DNA of 64,000 nucleotides from Neonectria sp. B-13 (lineage: Eukaryota > Ascomycota > Sordariomycetes > Hypocreales > Nectriaceae), in NCBI GenBank assembly GCA_002682825.1, contig NOKP01000003.1:992001-1056000 (forward strand), read 5' to 3'. This document shows, piece after piece, positions 1-12,000 of this stretch. The position numbers and the translations under genes are program-made. The notes under the pieces were generated by a model, which was not told the DNA's origin, made no database searches, and worked only from the letters and a program-made list of their open reading frames with translations. Position 1 is the first letter of the stretch. Every line of letters starts with the position of its first letter.

Positions 1-3000
1 ACCGTCCCGCGACGAAAAGACGGTCCGAAGCGTCTCGTGACGCTTCTCCACGGCTTGAAGCGCCGCGTGCAAGGCGCCGAGCTGGATCGGCCCGCGGATG
101 CGTGTGGCAAAGGGCATCAGGTACCATGTCTGGCCGGGATACAGCTGGTCCAGGAACCAGAGACGGCCTTGGGCGAAGGATTGCTCTACGGGGCCCGTCT
201 GCTGGATGCTCTTAATGTCTTGTACTCGGCCGTTGGCCGTGGACGCTTGGTGGCTCGCCATCTGGTGCAATCGACGATGACGGAAGACGTCGACGGCAGT
301 CAGTTGAATCCCCGCTTTCTGGGTTTCGGCTGCGAGCTTCATGGCCGCGATTGAGTCGCCGCCGAGCTGGAAGAAGCTGTCATCCAGTCCAATAGTTGCG
401 GCATCGACATTGAGAACTTGCGCCCAGATGGCCCGCAGCAATCGCTCAGCATGCGTCGTAGGCTGCCGCTTTGGCCCTCGCCCAGCCTGAGCTTCAGCAA
501 ACTCTTCCATTGTAAACGAACTTCCAATTTCTCGCAAGGCCTTGCGGTCCATCTTGCCAGAGATTATGCTGGGAAGCTGCTGTATGGAGAAGAAAGCCGT
601 CGGGACCATGTAGCTCGGAAGATGCTCTGCGAGCTTGTCCTCGATTTCTGGGGTCAGTGGGATAATCTTGACCGCAGCAGTGTCTGCACAATTTGCAGCG
701 TGGCTCTCAATTTGGAGGAAGGCTACGAGAGTAGGGCTCGAGTTGTCGCCTTGCGGGACAATGACCTCAGCTACAACTTGCGTCGCCTCTGGCAGACAGC
801 CCTGAATACGGTACTCAACCTCACCGAGCTCAACACGCTGTCCGCGGATCTTGACTTGGGCGTCCTTGCGTCCGACGAACGAGAGAGATCCGTCGGGGTT
901 GTATCGAACCAAGTCGCCGGTTTTGTAGAGTCTGCCGCGGCGACCAGGCTGGCCGGGCGCACCTTGAAGAAGCCAGGTCGGGTTCTCGATAAAGACGGCG
1001 GCCGTGGTTGTTGGTTCGTTCAGATAGCCTCTGCCGACGAGGGGGCCTTCGAGTAGAAGCTCTCCCACACACCCGGGAGGTAGCAGCGTGTCGGTGTCTT
1101 CCGCATCCACAATCCAAGTAAGAGTGCCCACGCCCTTTCCAAGAGTGAGTGCGTCCCCAGGACGCAAGGGATCGCTAAAGCTGGTAAAAGGCGTGCACTC
1201 ACTTGGCCCGTAGGCAATGAGTATGTTGATGCAGTCCCACCAACGGCTCACGTCCTTCTCGTGCAGCATTTCACCACCGAGTATCATGGTCTTGACATCG
1301 GGTATCTGCTCGGGCGAGAGCAGCTGAACGACGGATGGGGTGAAAAAGGTGAAGTCGGCCTTGGACGAAGCAATGCTCGCTGCGAGATTGCTCTTGCGCT
1401 CATCATCGTTGGGCACGCATAGGCACGCACCGGCGGCGAGGGCCATGAAGGCGTTGAGAACGGCGGCATCGAAGGCGTAAGATGAAAAGTCGTATACCCT
1501 GGAGTTGTTTGTCAGGCCCATGGCCGCCGCCTGGTGCATCATGGCTGAAGCGGCGTTGCCGTGGCTGAGAGATGCTCCCTTGGGGGTTCCCGTGCTACCG
1601 GATGTAAAGACAATGTAACTCAACGAGTCCAGGTTGGGCTTTACTACAGGATCGATTGTCACTTGTTTGATATCAGTGAAATACTCTGTCGAGACAGCCA
1701 TGACTTGAGGGCAAAGCTGCAAGCTCAGGTCCTGATTTGAAACGGAAGAAACAATCAGTTTGGCTCTGGCTTGTCGGACAATCGATCGAAGCCGATGTGC
1801 CGGAAGAGACGAGTCAAGTAGAACAAAGGCAGCTCCAGCTTTGAGAACACCAAGCATTGCAACTGTATTCCACATCGACTTCTCGAAGCATAGGGGAATG
1901 ATCATATCTGCTACAGCCCCGGCGCGAACAAGTTGTCCAGCTAGACTGTTCGCAAGCTGGTTGAGCTTCCCGTAGGAGAGCTCGCCATCCCAAGACGAGA
2001 TAGCCATCGCGGTGGGCTGCAAGCGTGCCTGGTCTTGGAATATCTCGTGGACGCATTTCTGGCTTTGCGCCGGGAGGTGCTTGTTCCACTCCCAAACCTG
2101 TGCGAGGTCTTGAGGCATGAGCAAGTTTATGTCTCCTAGAGACGTCTCGGGAGCGGCGTTTGAAAGCTGGTGAAGAACATACTCCAGCCGATGGAGCAGC
2201 TTCTCCACGACAGACGGCTGGATGATCCTCGAGTCGTAGCTGGCCCTCGCCAGGATATCCTGCTGGCCTAGCTCAAACTCTAGCATGAGGGCATACGTGT
2301 TAAATTGCTGCCGCCGGTTGCCATCCTTCCAAACCCCGAGGGTATCTTCGGGGACGCTCATGTCTTGCGGCTGGACGACAAGGAGGGTCTGGAACTTGCA
2401 GGCCTTTCGGGTGTTGGGAGAGAAACGGGCGATTCTGTGCAGGCCCGTCTGCTCGAACGGAATCATCTCGGTGGCCTGCTGGTTGACGGCATCCAGGTAT
2501 GTCAACACAGTCTGTTCAGCGTCTAGGTTGACTCGCACCGGTACCGTCGCAATAGTCGGCGCGGCCACGGTTTCAATGCCGACAACTGGTGCGTTGCGAC
2601 CGTTAACAGTCACGCCAAACAAGACTTGGTTAGAGTTGCTCATCTGTTTGACGACCAAGGCCCAGGCGGCCCGAATAATAATGGCCGTGGTGATGCCGCT
2701 AGACTGCTCCTGTGGGCAAGGCAGATGGTGTTCCAGGACTTGGTCTGCAATGGGCTCCTCGATAGATGGAGGACACGTTGGGAACGCTACTGCTTCGCTG
2801 TCTGGATGGGCGTTGCGCCAATAAGTCGCCGTTTTGTCTTTGTCCTGGTCCGTGATGTACTTGATGAAGGCTTGGAACTGAGGACCTTGCTCGAGGACAT
2901 CGCCGTGGTACACTTGATTGACGGCCTGGGTAAGGATGGGAAGCGACCAGCCATCATACAAAGCATGGTGCAGCGTCAGGACAAAGTATCTAGCACCTGT

Positions 3001-6000
3001 ATTGTCCTCCACGAGGCCATATCGAGCCAAAGGCTGACCGAGACCCATGGGCTGTTGTTTGTCGGCCTCTGTGTACGCTTCTAACGACGTGGCCTTGTGC
3101 CACTTGAACTTATCGTGCAGCACCACCTGCATGAGGCCAAGGTCGTTGTGCTGGACGATCCTGGTGCGCAGGATCGGCATTACTTGCGCGATTTCTTCCC
3201 AAGCATTGCGAAAGTCGTTGAGCTGCACATCAGGCGACAACTGGAGGATATCCTGCATGATGTAGTCTCCCGGTCTCTTGGACGTCAACGACAAGAGGCC
3301 TTCCTGGAGCGGTGTACAAGGAAACATGTCCTGGATGGCGCCAGACGGGAGCTGATAATGCGAGCAAATCTGTCCAACCACAGTATCAACCTTCTTCGAA
3401 TCTCGCAAGAGTGCAAAGGGTAGTATATGCTCCAATGCTTGCTGCGATAACTGCGTCCCCTGGCCAGCCAGATCAGACAGTCTCGGATGCCGAAAGACAT
3501 GCGCGACGGCCAATTCGAGGCCCAGTTTGCGCGCCTGTCCGACCACTCTCATAGCCGCCAGCGAGTCGCCTCCCAACTGGAAGAAATTGTCGTCAATGCC
3601 TATGCTCGTAAGGTTCATCTTGAGCACCTGCCCCCAGATCTTCTGCATGGTGCGCTGCTCGTCCGTCGTCGGCTGCCGCGTCTCGCCGCGAAACGCTGTG
3701 CGCGTCTGCACGCTCGCTGCGAGGACGTTTCGATCGACCTTGCCATTCTGATTCACCGGGATCTTATCTAGGATGTGGATGGCCTTGGGGATCGTGTACG
3801 AGGGTAGTTGGGCCCGCACCGTCTCTTGGAGCTCTTCGCGGACCCGCTGCCTGAGTTGCTGGCGGAGCGGTTGGCTGCTGTAAGTGTGGACAGGCCGGTC
3901 TTGAGGATCAACCGGGAATCGAAATTGGACTCTGTTTTCGCCCTGGGTTGGGTCTCGGTGATGGAACACAGCGTCGAGGCCGCCGCGTTGGACGTGTTGC
4001 CGCGCACAGCTTATCTCAACTCGACAGCCCGCTTCTTGAGCAATCTCTACCAGGTCTAGTGCGGAGAGAGATGGACAAAGACGCGCCTTTTCGGATGCTA
4101 AACGGATCCAGTCGCCATTGAGGCCCTCTTCTTCGGTTCTATCGAGCGACTCAATGACATGTCGTTCAGTAATTGTCTTGCTGTATGGAATATTGCTCAC
4201 TGCGACAATAGCCGACGGCGACGAGTTTTTCAGCACTTGAACAAGAGATTTGCGATCCAACTGATCTACTGTAAAGTCGATCCAGTCACCGTCCACATCG
4301 TAGACTGTTTGCTCCTTCGCCTTAGCATGGATAACAGCCGCATATCGGTAACAGCTCAACTCATTAGTGGCTCTCATGCGCTTGGGGATTATTTCGACGT
4401 GGTCCACGAGATGCGGTAGTCTGATCGGTAGTGCTGTAAAAAAGGCTGGATCGACGAGCAATTCCAGCTCGCTCTGCTCAATCTCAGCCATCTTTCGCCT
4501 GAGGTCGTCCTTGCTAGCGTTCATACCCAGAACGTGCAGTGCCTTGGTGGTGCGGAACTGCCTATACAGGGCATATGAACGCATGTCGCCGCAAAAGACA
4601 GTCCGCATGCTGCCGAGCTCGAATAGGTCCTCGATGGCCTTGAACAAGTAGTCTTGGCTGGGGAAGTACTGAGCGACGGAATTGATGACGGCGAGGTCGG
4701 GCGAGGCAGAGGCAGACTTGGAGAGGCGGCTTATATCGACGGCGGTGCCTTTATGCATCCTGACCTTGGCTGCGAGGCCGGGAATCGTTTTGGCGGCGTT
4801 TATCACGAACGAGACAGCCTTTTGAGCGGGCTCTAGGCCGATGTAGCTATGCATGCCATGTGTCAGGTTGAACAGAATCATGCCAGACCCTGTTCCAACC
4901 TCGAGAATATTCCCCGACGGGCCTCCGTTGAGAATCGTCTCGATAGTGTCATCCAGCCACTCGTTCATCTCCACCTTGTCCATATCGCTCCCGTCGTACA
5001 TAGACGTCCATCTGATGAAATCTCGACCAACCGTATCCGGCTGGACGGCATCAATGCCGACATACAAGTCCTCGTCAAAGGCATCTTCCCAGACCTCCAT
5101 ATGGTCAGTAACCTCGTGGGCGTCTGCCTTGCCGAGACGAGGCTCGGCCACATCCTTGATGGTTACAAAGCTGATGATTTGCGCATCCCTTTCATCTCCG
5201 TGCTTTAAGATTGCCACGGCATCTCTTACAAACTTATTGCTGCGCAAAACATGCTCGACCTCGCCGAGCTCGACGCGCTGGCCACGGATCTTGACCTGCC
5301 CATCCATGCGGCCAAAGAACTCGAGCTGCCCGTCGACCGGACGGTACCGAACGAAGTCGCCAGTGCGGTACGCTCTGATGGCTTTCCCATCGATTGTAAC
5401 GGTCACGAATCGGCCGACGTTACGCTTCGGGTCTAAATAGCCTCTGGCCAAACCATCACCTGTTACGATGAGTTCTCCAACGACGCCCAGAGGCACTAGC
5501 CGCATCTGCGCGTCCATGATATACGCGCCCGAGTTGCGAACGGCCTTTCCGATGGGTACGCCGTTGGTATACTTGTCATCCTCGTTTAAACAGTACACCG
5601 TGCTGGCAATGGTGTTTTCCGTCGGGCCGTACGCGTTGATGACCTTGGACTTGACGAGCTTCAGGGCCTTGACCATGTCTCGCGGATCGGCCCGGTCTCC
5701 GCCGACCCAGAGGACCTCCAGCTGGCGGATCGTGTCGGACGACTCGGCGAGGTATTGCTTTAGAAGAGCAGGCGTGAAAAGGGCAGCCTGCACTTTTTCC
5801 CGGTGGAAGACTTGTCCGAGGGCCTTGCTGTCCAATACGATCATGGTGTCGACACAAATCAGTGTGCCGCCGTTGAATAATGCGGCGTAAATCTCTAATG
5901 TGGCAGCATCAAAGGCAATGTTGGAGATGTGGGCAATAATAGGCGCGCTGGGCAGTAAGTCGATCATGGGACCCTCTCGTACTCGTCGGACAACCGCGTG

Positions 6001-9000
6001 GTGATCTATCATGACGCCCTTAGGCTGGCCAGTTGAGCCAGAAGTGAACATGACATAGGCAAGGCTGTTTGATGTCGGCGAAGGAAGAGAGACCTTGTTC
6101 GCTTTATCTTTCATCATATCTGCAATGCGAACAAATTCGACATGCTGCAATTGAGTGTCTGGGATCTTTGCCTGGAGCCCAAGAAGCACCAGCTTCGGCC
6201 CTTCGATGCACGACAGCACAGTGTCCAATCGACCCACGGGGATTCGAACGTCGAGAGGTAGATACGCCAGATCGGCCTTCATGACGCCTAGAATAGCCAC
6301 AATTGTCTCGCAGGAGCGGGCTGACAAAACCCCCACAAGCGATCCAGTCGGCATTCCCTTTGCCACGAGTGACCGAGCGAGACAGTCAGACTGGCGCTCC
6401 AGCTGTGCATATGTCAAATCTCCCAGAGGGTCCTTGACCGCGAGGCGATTAGGGTGAGCGGTGACTCTCTTACGAAAGACGTCGATGATGCTAGAGTGCT
6501 CAGGGTAGGCAGACTTAGGAACTTTGATCAAGCCCATGTCGTTGAGCTTGGCGTAGTCCGTGTCGGTCAGCAGAGGCAGTGACGCAATCTTGGTGGTAGG
6601 CTCATCCAGCCCACGCTCAAGAACCCGATGGAACACAGACAACATGTTCGTAATGGTTTCCCGGTCATACAGCTCCGTCGAGAATAGAACGTGTCCTCGG
6701 TATGCATCCTTTTCCTGGAAGAAATGCAGCTCGAGGTCGAACCGCGTCGACTCAGCCACGGCCACCGACTCGGCCTCGACGCCTTTCAACGTGAAGCGGT
6801 TCAGCTCCATCTGCGCATGCACAGCAAAGACGATCTGGACCAGCGGATGCCGCGATATATCCCTATCCTTTTGCAGCTTGGACACGATATCCTCAAAGGG
6901 CACGTCCTGGTTAGCGAAGGAGTCGATGGCAACCGAGTGAACCTGCTGGACTAGCTCGTCAAACGTTTCCTCCTCGATCCTGATCCGCAGACACTGCAGG
7001 TTGACGAAGAAGCCAATCATGTCCTTGACTTCAGCCCGGCTACGATTGGCGTTTGCCGTGCCAATCGTACCATCGTCTGCGCCTGTAAGCCGGAAATGCG
7101 TCGCCCGAAACGCCGCGAGGAGCACGATAAAGGGCGTCACTGAGCGGTCTTTGCAGTACCGCTGCAGCTTCTCATATACAAGACCCTCGATCATGGGGAA
7201 TTCCTCGCCGGCTTTGCCTGACGACACGGCTGGGCGAGGCTTGTCGCAGAGCATCTCGGATGGGCGGCTCGTCTGTAGCTGCTCTACCCAGTAGTCGAGT
7301 TGCCGCTGGTGTTCTTCTGCTTGGGCTGGTTGGTGTTGCCAATGGGCGAAATCTTTGAACTGGATGGGTAGCGGATGTGCTTTGGATAATGGGTCTTGTC
7401 CTCGAACGGCCATGGAGTAGAATGAGGCCAGGTCTTTGCGTAGCACATCGACGGACCAGCCATCTGAAACGATGTGGTGCATCACAATAGATAGCATGTG
7501 GCTCTGGCTGTCCATTCGATACAGCTTCACCCTCCATCCAGCTTCCTTGCGTAGGTCAAACGGCGTGATCTGGTCCTGTTCCAACGCACGCATCAATCCG
7601 TCTTCATCACCAAGCGGCATATCCACCACGACCAAATCATTTTTCTGGAATGGCAGGATGTGCTGCAAATTGAGACCGTCTTGAGAGGAAAAGACGGTCC
7701 TTAAAGTCTCGTGACGACGTTCAACGGCCTGCAGTGCTGTGTTGAGCGCGCTGAGTTGCAGCGGCCCTCGAAGACGCAGGGCACAAGGCACGATGTACCA
7801 GCTGAAGCCTGAGTATAGCTGGTCCAAGAACCACAGTCGTCCTTGAGAGAAAGATTGCTCATATGGCGCGGAAGTCCCAGCTACAGTGATTGCTCCTAGG
7901 TCCTCTTGCACGGACTGCTGCTGACTCGCAATGTGCTGCAGCCTGCGCCAGCGAAAGATGTCTGCAACGGACAACTCGAAGCCAGCCTTCCTCGCCTCGC
8001 CCACCACCTTCATCGCCGCGATAGAATCACCGCCCAGCTGGAAAAAGCTATCATCCAGACCAATACTCGTCCCATCGATGCCGAGAACCCGGGCCCAGAT
8101 ACCTTGCATCACGCGTTCCTGCAGCGTCGCAGGCTCACGCTTCGGGCCGCGGGCTTTGGTCTGAATCTCAGCCAGCTGTTGAGCTGAAAAGGCGCTGCCG
8201 ATGTCGCGGAGCTGTTTTCGGTGAATTTTGCCCGTTGCTGTCATCGGCATGGTGGTCATGATGAAGAAAGCGGTTGGGATCATGTAAGTGGGGAGATGGG
8301 CTGCCAGCTTGTCTTCGGCGTTGACGGATATGGGCAGGATCATGGCTGTAGCAGCGTGAGATCCGTTGGTCTCTGTATTCTTGTGGCTCATTTGAAGAAA
8401 CACCACCAAGGTCGGACTGGAAGCCTCTCCCTGCGGCGTGATAACCTCAGCCGCAACCTTGACGACGTCGGCCATGCACTTTTGTACCTGATGCTCGACC
8501 TCGCCCAGCTCGACACGCTGGCCTCGGATCTTGACCTGGGCATCTTTGCGACCCATAAAGGTCAGGCTTCCGTTCTCGTTGTACCGCACCAGATCGCCCG
8601 TCTTGTACATGCGTCCACGCCGCCCTTGTCTTCCCGCAGCACCTCGAAGCAGCCACGGTGGGTCCTCGACAAACGCCTGCGCCGTCTTCTCCGGCTCATC
8701 TATGTATCCGCGTCCCACAAGGGGTCCTTCGAGGAGTAACTCGCCGGTGCATCCGGGAGCGAGCAGCAAGTCATGGTTCTGCGGATCGACGACCCAGGTC
8801 ACCAGACCGGCGCCTCGCCCGATGTGAACGCCGTCTTCGGGACTGCTGATAGTGTCATTGATGGTGCTGACGACGGTACACTCTGCAGGTCCGTAGGCAT
8901 TGACCACGCGGGTTTGTTTTATCCAGCGTGCGACGTCGTCTGCGGACACAGCTTCACCACCTAGCATCAGTGTCTTCAGGCTCGGCACTGCGGCTGGGTC

Positions 9001-12000
9001 GATGATACGAGCCACCGAAGGCGTCAAGTCAGCAAAGGTAGCTTGCAGAGTCTTAATCGCTTTGGCAACGTCGTCTCTGCGGTCCTTTTCAGCCGGGATG
9101 CAGATGCATCCTCCTGAGACGAGAGTGGTGAAAGTGTTGTGGATGGCGGCGTCGAACGCATACGATGCAAAGTCAAAGACTCTCGAGTCCTTGTAAATGC
9201 CCAGACGCTGTGCTTGATACTTTGCCCCAGAGGAAAAGTTGGTATGTGTCATTAGAGCTCCCTTTGGCGTCCCCGTGCTGCCTGACGTAAAGACGGCATA
9301 CATGGCCGTCGAAGGTGAGTACATCTCTCGCCCTGGTCTGCCATGCGGCTTGTACTTGTTGATCGAGTCTCCATCAACCTGGATGACTGTCTGGGACAAC
9401 CGTGCGCTGAGCGCCATGTTTGCCATGGAGGACAGAATCACGTCGGTATTAGTCTGCCGAACAATAATCTGCAGTCGCTGCTCCGGGAGAGACGGCTCAA
9501 GCAGGACAAAGGCGCCACCGGCCTTGAGGACGGCGAGCATGGCCACAGACGTCCACTTGGACTTTTCAAAGCACAGCGGCACGAGAACCTCGGGTTTGAT
9601 GCCGACGCTGACGAGCTGGTCTGCAAGCTGTTCGGCTAGCCGGTCGAACTCGGCATATGTAAACTCGCCGTCCCAGGCGCATACTGCCGGGGCGTTGGGC
9701 TGGCTTTGGACGCGGTCATAGACCAACTCGTCGACGCGTCGTTCAACAGGCTCAGGAACAGCACTGTTCCAAGCCCAGATTTGGGCTAGGTCTTGCGGTG
9801 GTATCATGTCAACCTCATCCAAGGCTTGATCAGGGTTGCATTGATCCAGTTGTTGCATGACATGTTCCAATGCATTGATAAGGGCGTCCACAACCCATGG
9901 CTCGACGGCCCTTGCGTCAAAGCCCGCGGTGACGGCTATGTGATCTTTATGAAGCTGCAGCTGAAGCACCAGCCCGTATGTGTTGATAGCCTCTGCTTGG
10001 TATCCATCTTGAAGCTTCCCGAGCATGCCCACAGCAGCGTCCTCCTGTGGGTGAACGACGAGCAAGGTCTGGAACATGCACGCTTGCTTGCTGTCTGCAG
10101 ATGCCTTGGCGATGCGCTGCAGACCCGTCTGCTCAAACGGAATCATATCTGCTGCTTGCTGCTGTACGGTTTCGAGATAGTCGGCAACCGTCTGACATCG
10201 CTCTAGCCTGACACGCACTGGCACAGTGGTAATAGTGGGAGCGGGCATCTCATCAATCCTGGGAACAGGAGCGTTTCTACCAGAGAGAGTTACACCAAAG
10301 ACGACGTCGTCAGAGTTGGTCATGGATCCAGCTACCAGGGCCCATGCTGCTCGGGCGAGAGTCGACGCCGTAATAGCACGGGACTGTTGAGGCAGTGAGA
10401 GTTGGCGCTGTTTGACGGTATCGGCTGCTGGCTGCTGGACAGAATGCGGTAGAGCCGGAAACGGTGTCGAGTTGCAATCAGCAAGATACTCCTGCCAGTA
10501 CTTAGACATGGCCTGCTCATCTTGCTCGCTGATGTACTTGACAAAGGCGTTAAAGGGGGGAGGACTGGTGATGACCTCGCCGCGATACGCTCGAGTTAAT
10601 GTGTCCATCATCAGACGCAGTGACCAGCCATCGTATACTGCGTGGTGAGCTGTCCAGATGAAGTACTTCTTCCCCTCTTCTTCCACGAGACCGTAGCGCG
10701 TAAGAGGTTGGCCCAGATTCATAGATAGCTTCTGGTCGTGTTGAGCGTACTCATTCAATGAAGTCGCCTCTTTCCATTGAATGTCTTTGTCTAGGACAAC
10801 CTGGAGCAGACCGAGAGAATGCTGCACAATGTGAGTGCGTAGAATCGGGATGGCCTTGACCATGTGCTGCCACGCATCGCGGAACCTCTGGATGTCAATG
10901 TCGATGGGTAGTTCTAGCGTAGATTGCAAAATGTAGTCTCCACTTTGTTTTGATGTCAACGCTACGAGACCCTCCTGAAGAGGTGTGCAGGGATAGGCAT
11001 CTTGTATCATAGCTGCTTCGAGGCCATACTCGGTCGATATATCTTGTATCACGGATGTGATGTCAACTTGACCGCCCAACAGAGCAAATGGCGAGATAGA
11101 CTCTGTAGAGCCGCGTATCAGCCGAACAGCTTGACTCGCCACCGTATCCAGCGTCGGATGGCGGAGAATATTTGCCACAGACAGCTCAGTGCCAAACTCA
11201 CGAGCCTCGCGCACAACTCTCATGGCCGCAATCGAGTCACCTCCAAGCCGGAAGAAACTGTCATCCAGGCCAATCTGTTCCGGCTCTATATCTAGAACCC
11301 GAGCCCAAATCTTTTGAATCTGCTGCTGCATGAACGACGTTGACGGCCTCTTGGGTCCAGCTGCCGTGCGTGCCTCGGCGAGGGAGCGGGCAGAGAAATT
11401 CGCGCCTATTTCTCGCAGCTTTGCCCGGTTCATCTTTCCGTTTCTCGTTACTGGGAGAGTCTTGATGGCGAAGAAGACAGCCGGGACCATGTAAGTCGGT
11501 AGCTGCTCGTTCAGCTTGGCCTCGACGCTTGCAGATATTGGCACTATCGTTGCATCTACTTCATCCAGACTCTCAATCTGGAGAAACGCAGCCAACGTCG
11601 GGCTCTCGTTCTTGCCCCGGGGCACAATTAGTTCCGCCACGACGTGCGAGGCTTTAGGCTCGCACTGCAAGACGCTGAGCTCGACCTCGCCCAGCTCGAC
11701 GCGCTGGCCTCGGATCTTGACCTGCGTGTCTTTGCGGCCCATGCAGACCAAGCACCCGTCGTGGAGAAGACGTCCGAGATCGCCGGTTTTATACAGCCGC
11801 CCGTGGCGACCAGGTCTCGTGGATGTACCGCGCAGCAGCCACTTGGGGTCCTCGATGAATGCCACGGACGTCTTTTCCGCATCGTGGAAGTAGCCTTGGC
11901 CGACGAGCGGGCCTTCGAGGAGGATCTCGCCAATACAGCCGAGAGGTAGCAAACGGTTGTGATTCTCGGGGTCAACGATCCAAGTCGATACTCCGTTGCC

